Origin: Chloroflexota bacterium
Lineage (GTDB): Bacteria > Chloroflexota > Anaerolineae > J102
Direction of reading: 5' to 3'
Length of the DNA: 64,000 nucleotides
NCBI GenBank assembly: GCA_029782215.1
Contig: JAKOVD010000137.1
Location: 1 to 64,000 of the forward strand
Shown: positions 34,639 through 43,026 of the stretch, piece by piece
Position numbering within the stretch: the first letter of the stretch is position 1
How the letters are laid out: each line of letters opens with the position of its first letter
The notes under the pieces: model-generated
What the model saw: the letters and a program-made list of their open reading frames with translations, nothing else
What the model was told of the DNA's origin: nothing
Database searches by the model: none
Translations under genes and position numbers: made by a program

Positions 34639-35142
34639 ATGAGTGAAGACGTAGCCAAGCGCACCAACCGCCGCCGTCGCCGCCCTGATCGCGGCAACCG
34701 GCGTCCTGCCGACGCGCCGGCGGCAGGTTCATCCTCTCCCGGCAGCGAAAAGGGTCCTGAGCCGCAGGCCAACGCCGGTGGCGGGCGCCCGAACGCGGGG
34801 GGTGGAGCGTCCGGCGGGGCCAACGCGAGCGCTGGCGGCAGCCGTCCTGGCGGCGGTGGCCGTCGTGAAGAGCCTCGCAGCGCGGTGCTGCATCGTCGCA
34901 GCGACCGGCGCCGGGGGGATCGGCCGGGCGCCGATTCCGGCCCTGCCAGCGTTGAGCTGCATCCCGGCCTGACGCCCGTGGGCAGGAACAGGGCGGCGAA
35001 CGAGGAGCCGATCACGCCCATCAACAAGGACATCTTCATCTACACCTACACCCTGCGCCCGCGCACACTGCTGGACAACTATCAGCCGTCCGCCGGCATC
35101 ACGCACCGCATGCAGTACGAGAACCAGGACGAACCTTCCTGA
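34639..35142 (+). CDS. Basic, disordered protein with a conserved-looking C-terminal motif
   Basis: A 167-residue protein. Residues 1-115 are low-complexity and rich in Arg, Gly, Pro and Ser, with arginine blocks (NRRRRRPDRGNRRP). The last 50 residues are different in style: an ordered-looking TPINKDIFIYTYTLRP then LLDNYQP. The arginine-rich tract suggests nucleic-acid binding, but no domain is recognised. It starts with ATG after GTGAGTAACCG and is followed after seven bases by a small membrane-protein gene, possibly translationally coupled. Function unknown. Confidence 0.6.
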   Translation: MSEDVAKRTNRRRRRPDRGNRRPADAPAAGSSSPGSEKGPEPQANAGGGRPNAGGGASGGANASAGGSRPGGGGRREEPRSAVLHRRSDRRRGDRPGADSGPASVELHPGLTPVGRNRAANEEPITPINKDIFIYTYTLRPRTLLDNYQPSAGITHRMQYENQDEPS

Positions 35143-35149
35143 GCCTGCT

Positions 35150-35392
35150 GTGTCGCCGCCGGACCATCGCCTGCCGCCCACCGATTATCGCCGCTATCGT
35201 CGCCAGACAGACCGCCGGCTGCTGATGCTTGTGCTGGGGGTGCTGCTCATCGTGGGCGGCGGCCTCATCTACCTCATCTATGGGCAATGGGCGTTGGCCA
35301 CCGGCCTTCTCTGCCTGCTCCCGGGCGCTGGCGTGATCCTCCTGCTGTGGGGCTTGCTCTCGCTGCTCGAACGCTGGGTGAAGGAGGAATAG
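35150..35392 (+). CDS. Small two-helix membrane protein
   Basis: An 80-residue protein starting at GTG 35150. A basic N-terminus (DYRRYRRQTDRR) precedes two membrane helices (LLMLVLGVLLIVGGGLIYLI and ATGLLCLLPGAGVILLLWGL), and the tail ends WVKEE. The positive-inside rule puts both ends in the cytoplasm. No function is known. It is probably cotranscribed with the preceding disordered protein. Confidence 0.6.
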   Translation: MSPPDHRLPPTDYRRYRRQTDRRLLMLVLGVLLIVGGGLIYLIYGQWALATGLLCLLPGAGVILLLWGLLSLLERWVKEE

Positions 35393-35414
35393 CCCTCAGC
35401 ACTTCGCCCAGCCT

Positions 35415-36272
35415 CTACCCTGCCAGGGGCAGAGGATTGACGGCGAAGAGCATCAGGAGGATGAAGCAGGCGGCGGCAGCCAGCAGCCAGCGGACGCCGT
35501 CGAGTGAGCTCTCATCATCGGCTGTGGGCGGGTGCCTGAGCCCGAAGAGGGTGATCAACCCGGCCCACAGCAGCAGATTCCAGCGCCGGGTCACCAGGCC
35601 CACGATGGCGAGGCTCAAGACGATGACGACGGCAAAGATGAAGCTGCGGCGGCCCAGGGCCGCGTAGGCGACATGGCCGCCATCAAGCTGGCCTGCAGGG
35701 AGCAGGTTGACGGCGGTGATGAAGAGGCTGATATAGGCCGCAAAGCTGACGGGGTGCAACTGCAGGTGGTGATCAGGCGGCAGGCCCCGCACATGCTCCA
35801 CCAGCAGAATCAGCCCGCGCATCAACAAGCCGTCGCCGTAGAGCAGGGGATGGCGATAGATGGGCGCCAGCAGCAAGCCGGCGATGAACAAGGGCACCGC
35901 CAGGGCCAGCCCCGCCAGGGGACCGGCGAGGCCCACGTCGAAGAGCGTGCGCCGGTTGGGGATGTCCGAGCGCATGCGGATGAAAGCGCCGAGGGTGCCA
36001 ATGCCCAAGGGCACCGGGATGAAGTAGGGCAGACTTGCCTCGACGCCGTTGAGGCGGGCGACGAAGTAGTGCCCCAGCTCGTGCGCGCCCAGGATGAGAA
36101 GCAGGGTGGAGGCAAACAGCAATCCTGAGACCCACGGCGGCAGGGTCAGGCCGAAGAGACCCATCGCTCCGTACAGGTAGCCTGCCGCGATCGTGCTGGC
36201 GACCGTGAGCAAAAGCAGAACGATGTTCAGCCAGGGCAAACGCCGGAGCGCCATCCCAGTTTCTTCAGGCAT
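35415..36272 (-). CDS. Site-2-protease-type membrane metalloprotease (M50)
   Basis: A 285-residue membrane protein from ATG 36272; ATG 36254 is possible. The zinc site HELGH lies in LILGAHELGHYFVARLNG, and the second ligand motif is in LLPAGQLDGGHVAYAALG. The conserved GPLAGLALAVPLF stretch between them is typical of M50 proteases of the cyanobacterial/Chloroflexota type. It cleaves substrates within the membrane, commonly anti-sigma factors, but no substrate gene is nearby. Its start overlaps the end of the glycosylase gene. Confidence 0.88.
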   Translation of the reverse strand: MPEETGMALRRLPWLNIVLLLLTVASTIAAGYLYGAMGLFGLTLPPWVSGLLFASTLLLILGAHELGHYFVARLNGVEASLPYFIPVPLGIGTLGAFIRMRSDIPNRRTLFDVGLAGPLAGLALAVPLFIAGLLLAPIYRHPLLYGDGLLMRGLILLVEHVRGLPPDHHLQLHPVSFAAYISLFITAVNLLPAGQLDGGHVAYAALGRRSFIFAVVIVLSLAIVGLVTRRWNLLLWAGLITLFGLRHPPTADDESSLDGVRWLLAAAACFILLMLFAVNPLPLAG

Positions 36273-37173
36273 CGCTGTTCCAGTCGTAGAACCAATAGGC
36301 AAGCTGCTGGTAAGGCCGCCAGCCGGCGTAAAAGGCCGCGATCTCGGCGTCACTGACATCGCTGCGGCCCGGAAAGTAGCGAGGGATGACCAGCTTGCGC
36401 GTCCAGGAATCCACGGCCAGGTGGTCAAAATGGCCGAGCAGCGTCAGGAGCGAGGCCGCCGCGTAGGGCCCGATGCCCTTGATGCGCAGCAGCCTTTGGC
36501 GCAGCTCAGACGTGGGTAACCCGGGCTGGCGGAAGGCCTCAAGGTCTAGCTCGCCGCTCGCCACGCGTTGCGCCAGCTCCAGCACGTAGGGCGCACGGTA
36601 GCCGAGACGACCGCGCGTGCGCAGCTCTGGCTCTGAGGCCGCCGCCAACGCCGCCGGCGTGGGGAAGCACAGGGCTTCCTCCCACGGCGTCTGCTCGCCC
36701 CAACCTGCGATCAAAGCCCTGACCATGCCCTTGGTCTGGCTCCAGGTGGTGTTGGTGGTGCAGATGACCTTGACGAAATCCTCGAACAGTGTGGCCGAGC
36801 GCAGGAAGCGGCCCTGCGCCTGGGCGATGGCTTTGGCATAGCCAGGGTCGCCGGCGGCAAGAGCGTAGAAGGGCCGCAGGTCGCGCTCGGCGTTGACCAT
36901 CCAGGCAACGGCATCGGCCAGCTCTCGACGCTGGTCCGCATCCAGGGCGTGCATTGACTCCACCTCGGCCTGCACCCAGGGCTCCGGCTCGTAGACTGTG
37001 CTGCCGCTGAGGCGGACGCGGACGCTTGCCCCCGAGCTCAGACGCTGCGGCCAGGCCAGCTCGGCGGCATCGGCGTCATAACTGAACGGCCCGAGCTGAT
37101 ACCAGCCATGCCCGGTGACAGCTTGGTGGAAGTCGAAAGGCGGGAGGGCAGTGAGGTAGAGCGTTGTATTCAA
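36265..37173 (-). CDS. DNA-3-methyladenine glycosylase family protein (AlkA-like, HhH-GPD)
   Basis: A 302-residue protein. The C-terminal half is a helix-hairpin-helix glycosylase domain with RLLRIKGIGPYAAASLLTLL and the catalytic aspartate in HLAVDSWTRKL. The hairpin has Pro where 8-oxoguanine lyases have the catalytic lysine, so it should be a monofunctional base excision enzyme of AlkA type. The N-terminal 130 residues form a TBP-like domain (WYQLGPFSYDADAAELAWPQ). It removes alkylated bases. No iron-sulfur cluster cysteines are present at the end. Confidence 0.82.
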   Translation of the reverse strand: MNTTLYLTALPPFDFHQAVTGHGWYQLGPFSYDADAAELAWPQRLSSGASVRVRLSGSTVYEPEPWVQAEVESMHALDADQRRELADAVAWMVNAERDLRPFYALAAGDPGYAKAIAQAQGRFLRSATLFEDFVKVICTTNTTWSQTKGMVRALIAGWGEQTPWEEALCFPTPAALAAASEPELRTRGRLGYRAPYVLELAQRVASGELDLEAFRQPGLPTSELRQRLLRIKGIGPYAAASLLTLLGHFDHLAVDSWTRKLVIPRYFPGRSDVSDAEIAAFYAGWRPYQQLAYWFYDWNSDA

Positions 37174-37344
37174 GGCGCATCCACGGGTGGGAACAAATTA
37201 CGCAGGTACCTGCCGTTGGCATACAATGGACCCAAAGGATACCGCAACGTTGCTCTACCGATAAAGCGGGCACAGTGGCAGTCAGCCGGCTGCCATCCCC
37301 AGAATGACTTCACCCTTGAGCGGTTTCTCCAATTGGAGGGTGTG

Positions 37345-40053
37345 ATGCAGCGAAATTCGTGGCGCATTGCAGTTGCATGGCTGGTGGCGGGCATGATGTG
37401 GGCACAAGTGGCGCAGGCGCAGGGCGGACCCGAAGCAGGTCCCTATCGTTTCTTCCTGCCGCTGCTGCAGCGATCATCTATCCCTTGGACGGCTTCCAAC
37501 CAGTTCGGGTACGAGGGACGGGACAACCACAGCGCCGGTACTCCGGTCTTTGAGTGGATAGAGATTCAGGGCACAGGCACCGAAATCACGAACTCTGACT
37601 GGCACTCTGCTTGGGACGGCATGGGCCGATGGGTCGGACCTTTTTCCCTGGGTTTCTACTTTCCGTACTACGACTCCCAATTCAACGGCCTTTATGTTTA
37701 TGATTCAGGCATGGTGCGGTTCGAGTTTGACTCGTTCGCGATCAATGCTCTGTACAAATTGACTATGAGTGGTCACATTGACCCTAGCGTGACCCATATC
37801 TACATCGAGCACCAGCTCTCTCCTGACCGATTCGTCGTCGAATACCGCAACCTGGGTATGTTCGACAGCGTCGCCACAGCTGACTTTGAGATTGTCCTCT
37901 ACCCTTCTGGTCAGGTGGTGCTGCAGTATCTGCGTGTTGATGATCAGGATCCGACCCGGTTTGTCGTTGGGCTGGGCGGCTACCTGGGCGCCGATCCGTT
38001 GGTCTATCCACGCCAGCCCCAGGCGGGTCGAGTGGTGCAGTTCACGTATCCCAGCCAGCCAAATCACACCTATCCACCTGATGATGAGCGCTGGTTCATC
38101 CAGACACTGACCGCAATGGCGTACACTACTGAGCTCGACACGATTCTGCTGGACGCGTCAGAGTCAGTGCCGCAGACGTTGTTCGTGGGTGGTGCATACG
38201 GCGGGCTCATGCGCTCGTACGACAGCGGACGGACCCTGAGCTTCGTGACACCAAGGTATGCAGGCGAAAGCGACGCCTCGGGCACCCGGAGCGACGCCCT
38301 GGCACCGGATTACGGAAAAACCGGCGTGGTTTTCGCCGCAGGCGAGGCGGGTCTGTATCGCTCCGCCAATCGCGGCAATAGTTGGGCGCGACTGGTTGGG
38401 CCTGGCATGGGGCTGAATTCCGTTGTTGTTTCACCCACCTATGTGATGGATCGAACTCTGGCTGTGAGCGCACGCTCAGGGGTCTGGATGTCAACTGACG
38501 CTGGTCTCACCTGGGAGAACCGCTTCCCAGCAGTAGGTGCAGACTTCGTTGTCGGGGTGCGCTTTTCGCCGGACTACAGCCACGATCGGACTCTTTGGGC
38601 CTACACGTGGAAGGGGATGAGTTTTCGGTCCGTGGACGGCGGCGAGAGCTGGCAGGCACTCGCGTTGCCTGGGTCTGTCTCTGATCTGCAGCCCGCCCCT
38701 GACTATGCAGTCTCACATTCTATCTACTTCGTGGCGAAGAATGAGTTCAAGGTCTACGGTCTTTATCACGGTGGTGACGGTGGTGACGACTGGCAATCCT
38801 TGAGTGCGCTGGGCTGGAGCTTCAGAGCGCTGGTGATGTCACCCAATTTCGCGACCGACCGGACCATGTACGCCGTAGGCACGAACCTCGCCTCACTCGC
38901 GCGCAGCAGCGACGGAGGTCGGAACTGGCAGCCTTTTGACCAGGGAGTCACGCCGAACACATTGGCGCTTGCGTTCGCGATCCACCCAGCTACGGGACGC
39001 ATGTTCGGTCTGTGGATCGCAAATGGGAACAAGAACACGCAGATGTTTTCCCGTGAGGCAGCTGGCAGTGCCTGGAGCCTGGAAACGGATTGGTCACCGA
39101 ATTTGATGACGATGCAGGCAGGCGTGAGCGTCGATAAACAAGGGGTAGTCACGATCATTGCCAGTCACTACCGCACGGAAACTGAAGGACGTACCTGGCA
39201 GGATATCAGCAGCCTCATCCAAGGCCACAGTTTCGTGGCCGCCAGCCTGTCTCCCGCGTTTTCAGCCGACGGGATTGGCTTGGGTCTGGACGGAGGGCGC
39301 ATCTGGCGCACCACTGACGGAGGACAGTCGTGGAAGCCACAGACCATGGGCACAACCGAACCACACTCAGGCCAGCAGTTCCTGAGCCTCTCTCCAGGTT
39401 TTGCCACCGATCGAACGGCATTTGCGGCTTCTGCCGGCGGAGTGCTCCGCACGACCGACGCGGGTGCGTCGTGGCAGACCGTCCTATCAGGCGGTGCGCC
39501 CACGGTAACAACCACTCCAGACTATGGTAAGGACCAAACGGTGTTTACCGTCTCCACCAGCGTTTTCCCCAATAAGTTGCGTCGCAGCACGGACGGCGGC
39601 ATCACCTGGACGGACCTTCCTTTGCAGAGAGATGTTAACATGGTGGTTGTGTCACCCACGTATGGTCTTGACCACACAGTCTACCAGGCAGGCAACATGT
39701 CAACGGGGGGCGGCCTGTGGAGAAGCACCGACACGGGTATGACCTGGATGCAGGTCTTGGCGGCGCCCGGCGGCGCCGCAGAAGCACTCGTGCTGCACCC
39801 GGCGTATTGCTCGAATCCGTCGATGCTGTATGGCGCGCATCTGCCGCCTTCGATCTGGCAGAGCAGTGATGGAGGCGCCACCTGGTGGCCGGGCGACGCA
39901 GGCAAACTGGACGGCAGTTTCTACTCAAGCACGTTCTATGTAGCAGCCGTCGATCGCATGTACCAGGCCAACTCTTGGGGTCTCTGGTGGCGCAAGATGG
40001 GATGGACTACGGTGCCGGGCGACCCTGACTGCCTCCTTCATCCCACACCCTAG
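37345..40053 (+). CDS. Secreted Asp-box/BNR-repeat beta-propeller protein
   Basis: A 902-residue protein; ATG 37345 follows GGAGG by five bases. The signal peptide (VAWLVAGMMWAQVAQAQ) is followed by a 200-residue beta-rich domain, then a long run of propeller repeats from about residue 270. Each contains an Asp-box (SYDSGRTLSF, STDAGLTWEN, SSDGGRNWQP, TTDGGQSWKP, STDTGMTW) and a 'FATDRT' or 'YGLDHT' strand (seven or more). The architecture resembles sialidase/sortilin/Ycf48-like propellers, but no sialidase catalytic motif (such as FRIP) is seen. It is probably a binding protein on or outside the cell. The base composition is less GC-rich than its neighbours. Confidence 0.78.
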   Translation: MQRNSWRIAVAWLVAGMMWAQVAQAQGGPEAGPYRFFLPLLQRSSIPWTASNQFGYEGRDNHSAGTPVFEWIEIQGTGTEITNSDWHSAWDGMGRWVGPFSLGFYFPYYDSQFNGLYVYDSGMVRFEFDSFAINALYKLTMSGHIDPSVTHIYIEHQLSPDRFVVEYRNLGMFDSVATADFEIVLYPSGQVVLQYLRVDDQDPTRFVVGLGGYLGADPLVYPRQPQAGRVVQFTYPSQPNHTYPPDDERWFIQTLTAMAYTTELDTILLDASESVPQTLFVGGAYGGLMRSYDSGRTLSFVTPRYAGESDASGTRSDALAPDYGKTGVVFAAGEAGLYRSANRGNSWARLVGPGMGLNSVVVSPTYVMDRTLAVSARSGVWMSTDAGLTWENRFPAVGADFVVGVRFSPDYSHDRTLWAYTWKGMSFRSVDGGESWQALALPGSVSDLQPAPDYAVSHSIYFVAKNEFKVYGLYHGGDGGDDWQSLSALGWSFRALVMSPNFATDRTMYAVGTNLASLARSSDGGRNWQPFDQGVTPNTLALAFAIHPATGRMFGLWIANGNKNTQMFSREAAGSAWSLETDWSPNLMTMQAGVSVDKQGVVTIIASHYRTETEGRTWQDISSLIQGHSFVAASLSPAFSADGIGLGLDGGRIWRTTDGGQSWKPQTMGTTEPHSGQQFLSLSPGFATDRTAFAASAGGVLRTTDAGASWQTVLSGGAPTVTTTPDYGKDQTVFTVSTSVFPNKLRRSTDGGITWTDLPLQRDVNMVVVSPTYGLDHTVYQAGNMSTGGGLWRSTDTGMTWMQVLAAPGGAAEALVLHPAYCSNPSMLYGAHLPPSIWQSSDGGATWWPGDAGKLDGSFYSSTFYVAAVDRMYQANSWGLWWRKMGWTTVPGDPDCLLHPTP

Positions 40054-40302
40054 ACACATCATCGATAGGGGGAGCAAAGGGGAGGGTTGTCAGGGGCATG
40101 GGATGTGCAAGGACGGCGAGGTCACGGGTGGGTTACATGAATTTGCGGCCGAGCACAAAGCGATGCAGCGTACGGCAACGCCTCTCCACAAGTTCTCCAT
40201 CGTTTTCCCATGGAACCTCCTTATCAGATTGCCATCATAGCGTCCATCTGCATGCTGTTTTGACCATTGCCAAGAGTTCGTTTTGACCGAAGGAGATCCG
40301 TT
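40054..40302. other. Spacer before the NapH-like gene, no gene seen
   Basis: No convincing ORF. An AAGGAG ribosome-binding site lies just before the ATG at 40303. No terminator with U-tract was seen. Confidence 0.4.
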
Positions 40303-41211
40303 ATGACCACTGCGGTGCGCCCGCGCACTTCCGGCAAGGTGAAGCCCCGCTATAAGGGCCTGCGCGCCTGGCTGAGCCACCACACCTTCCGCCGCCTCAC
40401 CCAGCTAGGCATCTTTCTCTTCATTGCCTATACGGCGCTGCTCCACCTGGTCGTCGGCGAAAGCAGCAGCGCGGTGACCGCCTCCTGGGAGGCCTATTGT
40501 CCCTTTGGCGGCTTCGAGACCCTCTATAAGTATGTGACGGGGAACGCTTTCGTCTCGCACACGCACCTGTCTAATGTGGTGCTGCTGGGCGCCGTGCTGG
40601 TGACCTCCCTCCTGGCGCGCAACGGCTTCTGCGGTTGGCTCTGCCCGTTCGGCTTCATCCAGGACATGGTCAGCGGCTTCAGCGCCTTTGTGCAGAAACG
40701 CCTGCCCCCGGTTCGCAAGGCCGTCAAGACCCTCAAGACCCGCGGCGCCCGGCTGGCCGTCCTCGACCGTCCTCTGCGCTTCCTCAAGTACGTCGTGCTG
40801 GCCTGGGCCGTCATCGGCGCCGCCGTCTACGGTTTCATGGTCTTCCGGGATGTGGACCCGTGGGCAGCCCTGTGGAACCTGCTGGAGGTGAGCCTGACCC
40901 TGGGCACCGTCGTCCTGGCCGTGGTGCTTATCGCCTCGCTCTTCATCGAGCGCCCCTGGTGCCGTTATGCCTGCCCGTTGGGGGCGGCCACCGGCCTGCT
41001 GGGCGCCGTGAGCCCGATGTATCTGAAACGCGAGTCCGAGGCCTGCAAGGTCTGCGGCATCTGTAACAAGGCCTGTCCCATGGGTCTGGCCATCGACACG
41101 GCGACGACCATCAAGAGCCCCGACTGTATCGGCTGCCTGGAATGCGTGGGCGCGTGCCCGCGCGACGGCGCCCTGGAACTCAAGATCGGGCTGCCGCTCA
41201 TCGGCAAGTAG
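40303..41211 (+). CDS. NapH/CcoG-like membrane ferredoxin protein
   Basis: A 302-residue membrane protein with four to five helices and a C-terminal ferredoxin-like domain. The membrane part has CPFGGFETLYKYVTG, GFCGWLCPFGFIQDM and WCRYACPLGAATGLL. These Cys-Pro motifs are shared by NapH, CcoG and NosR proteins. Two 4Fe-4S motifs follow: CKVCGICNKACP and CIGCLECVGACP. It is expected to pass electrons across or along the membrane to an oxidoreductase whose identity is not evident. A small exported partner follows 30 bases later. The ATG at 40303 has the ribosome-binding site AAGGAG. Confidence 0.85.
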   Translation: MTTAVRPRTSGKVKPRYKGLRAWLSHHTFRRLTQLGIFLFIAYTALLHLVVGESSSAVTASWEAYCPFGGFETLYKYVTGNAFVSHTHLSNVVLLGAVLVTSLLARNGFCGWLCPFGFIQDMVSGFSAFVQKRLPPVRKAVKTLKTRGARLAVLDRPLRFLKYVVLAWAVIGAAVYGFMVFRDVDPWAALWNLLEVSLTLGTVVLAVVLIASLFIERPWCRYACPLGAATGLLGAVSPMYLKRESEACKVCGICNKACPMGLAIDTATTIKSPDCIGCLECVGACPRDGALELKIGLPLIGK

Positions 41212-41241
41212 CCGCCGGCACACGCAAACAAGGAACCTATC

Positions 41242-41577
41242 ATGCGAGTCAATCCCTTTGTCTATGGAGTGGTGGTCCTGGTCGTCTTTTTCGCCCTGAT
41301 CGGCGGCGCCAAAGCTGCCGGCGTCTGGTCCGTGTCCGGCAAGATGACGGGTACGGGAGAGAAGATCGTGCCCACGGGCGCCAACGTGGATGAGATCAAG
41401 GGCTGGATGACCCTGAACGACGTCTCGGCCGCCTATGGCGTGCCTGTCGCCGACATCCTGGCCGCCTTCGACCTGCCTGCCGATACGGCGGGAACGGCCC
41501 AGCTCAAGACCCTCGAGAGCGACACCTTCTCAGTGGTCAATTTGCGGACATGGCTGGAGACGCGTCGTCAACCCTAA
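41242..41577 (+). CDS. Small membrane-anchored protein linked to NapH-like gene
   Basis: A 111-residue protein with one N-terminal membrane helix (VYGVVVLVVFFALIGGAKAA) and an extracytoplasmic domain. That domain contains EIKGWMTLNDVSAAYGV, then PVADILAAFDLPAD and FSVVNLRTWLETR. 'Gwmtl..V...ygvp...ll..lglP' reads like a small helical domain found with ferredoxin-type membrane proteins, but I cannot name it. Its stop codon is unusual: an IS630 element begins at its third base, changing TAG to TAA without altering the protein. Likely a partner of the NapH-like protein. Confidence 0.65.
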   Translation: MRVNPFVYGVVVLVVFFALIGGAKAAGVWSVSGKMTGTGEKIVPTGANVDEIKGWMTLNDVSAAYGVPVADILAAFDLPADTAGTAQLKTLESDTFSVVNLRTWLETRRQP

Positions 41578-42486
41578 ACCGATCGCAAGTTGAGATCTAC
41601 ATGGTTCATCTCGACGCACATCTGACCGGTTGCGGCAGCAAGGGCATCTGCCTGGGCTTGCAGAGCTCTGCGGCAGCGCTGTTTGACTTGGGTCGTGCGT
41701 TCGACCAGCGTGGCGAAAAAGGCATCGACTCGCTCACGTACTCTATCAGCAATGCCGAAGCAGGTGTTGGCGGTGGCCTCCTCACGGGCCCACTGCCAGA
41801 TCGCCCCGTCGGAATTGAAGTCGGGGCTGTAGCCAGGCAAGGCCACCAACCGGATGTTGAGGCCGGGTGTGGAAAGGTAGGCTCGTATCTCAGGCCCATG
41901 GTGAGCCGGGCCGTTGTCCCAGATGATGATCAACGGCTCGGCGTACTTGGCACGCAGCTGTCTGAGAAAAGCCACCGAGGTTTCAGCCTTTGTGTTGCCC
42001 AGCACCGTCATGGCATCGACTTCGCCGGTCTCCAGACAGACGGCCGGATAGTAGCAGGCCTTCTCACCGCGGCGGGGACTGGTCGTCTCCACCAGCGCCG
42101 GTTGGCCACGCAGCACCGACTGTGCCCGCAGGTCGACATCGGCCCGGAAGTGCGCTTCGTCCACAAAGAGAATTCTGGCGCCTTTGGCCGCGGCTGCGGC
42201 TCGCAAATGGGCATAAACGCCTACAAACGCCTTCCGCTTCTGGGCATTGGCTTTCAGCAGCCGCTTCTTCGGCCGCTTGTGCACAAACCCCAGACGGTGC
42301 AGGTAGTTGGCCAACGGTACTTGGCACGACAGGTTCCGACTGCTCAGTTCCCGACCAAAACGCTCACGCACGAACTGCCGCACCACCTTCCCTGTCCACT
42401 TCGCCACATCCATGCCCACTGCACGCGGCGACCCTTGCACCGCCGCCTTCAGCGCCGCTTTTTGCGCCGCATCGAGGACGGGGGGG
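41574..42486 (-). CDS. IS630 transposase, frame B (DDE catalytic domain)
   Basis: The catalytic frame, from the slip region to 41574. It encodes a DDE integrase-like domain: the first Asp in ILFVDEAHFRADVD, the second in PLIIIWDNGPAHH, and a third acidic position after LVALPGYSPDFN. The last of these reads DGAIWQW where most members have P-E-. The third catalytic residue may therefore be Asp or weakened; this needs alignment. It joins frame A by a -1 shift. Its stop codon TAG takes TA from the target duplication, so the element supplies no stop codon of its own. Confidence 0.8.
41577..41598 (+). repeat. IS630 left terminal inverted repeat
   Basis: Begins directly after the TA duplication; 17 of 22 bases match the right repeat. 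Confidence 0.85.
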
Positions 42487-42733
42487 ACCCGCCCGTCTGC
42501 TCGAAGATCAGCCCGCTCGGTCCTTTCTCCCGCAGATCCTCCACCCAGGCGCCGATGGTGTGGGCATCCCGCTCCAGCGCTTCCGCTACCTCGTTGGCTG
42601 TCCAGCCACGGGTTAACAGCCACATCGCATGCCAGCGTTCCCGCTCCCGTGGCGTCGGGGCGCTGTACATGCGCTCCCGCACGGCCTTCACATCCAACTG
42701 CCAGCGCTCCAACAGCGCGACCATGTCGTTCAT
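42449..42733 (-). CDS. IS630 transposase, frame A (helix-turn-helix N-terminus)
   Basis: A 94-residue reading frame starting at ATG 42733. It contains a helix-turn-helix of the IS630 type (TPRERERWHAMWLLTRGWTA then EVAEALERDAHTIGAWVEDL). It runs out of frame after a run of seven C on the coding strand (42480-42486), where translation could slip -1 into the catalytic frame. A second candidate slip site, C AAA AAG, lies just downstream. Confidence 0.8.
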   Translation of the reverse strand: MNDMVALLERWQLDVKAVRERMYSAPTPRERERWHAMWLLTRGWTANEVAEALERDAHTIGAWVEDLREKGPSGLIFEQTGGSPPSSMRRKKRR

Positions 42734-42787
42734 TCGGCATCCTCGTGACGTAGTGGTTTCGCCGGCAGTTTATCATGGTCGTTCTGC

Positions 42788-42809
42788 GGGTCTCACTTTG
42801 CGATCAGTT
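42788..42809 (-). repeat. IS630 right terminal inverted repeat
   Basis: Ends directly before the second TA duplication. Its complement matches the left repeat at 17 of 22 positions. Confidence 0.85.
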
Positions 42810-43026
42810 TAGGCCACACCCCGGCCGGTCAGCCAGAACAACCCACAAACCCGACCCCGAAAGGACAGGCTCGCCCTGTCCTTTTCGCGTTTCCAGCGAC
42901 TGCAAGCCGTCCCAAATGACGGGGATTCGGCAGAATCCTCCGTTTCCTGCTATCATTGGCGTTTGCCCAGGCATCACACGCCCTGGCGCCCCGCCCGCTT
43001 CTTCCCGCCACCCGCTTCCTGCTCCC

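Larger units (their letters stand above)
41577..42809 (-). mobile_element. Complete IS630-family insertion sequence
   Basis: A 1233-base element bounded by TA duplications (41575-41576 and 42810-42811), the target-site signature of IS630/Tc1-mariner elements. The terminal inverted repeats are AACCGATCGCAAGTTGAGAT at the left and the complement of AACTGATCGCAAAGTGAGAC at the right (17 of 22 bases match). It encodes one transposase in two overlapping frames. It interrupts the stop codon of the small gene at 41242 and does not disrupt a coding region. Confidence 0.92.
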
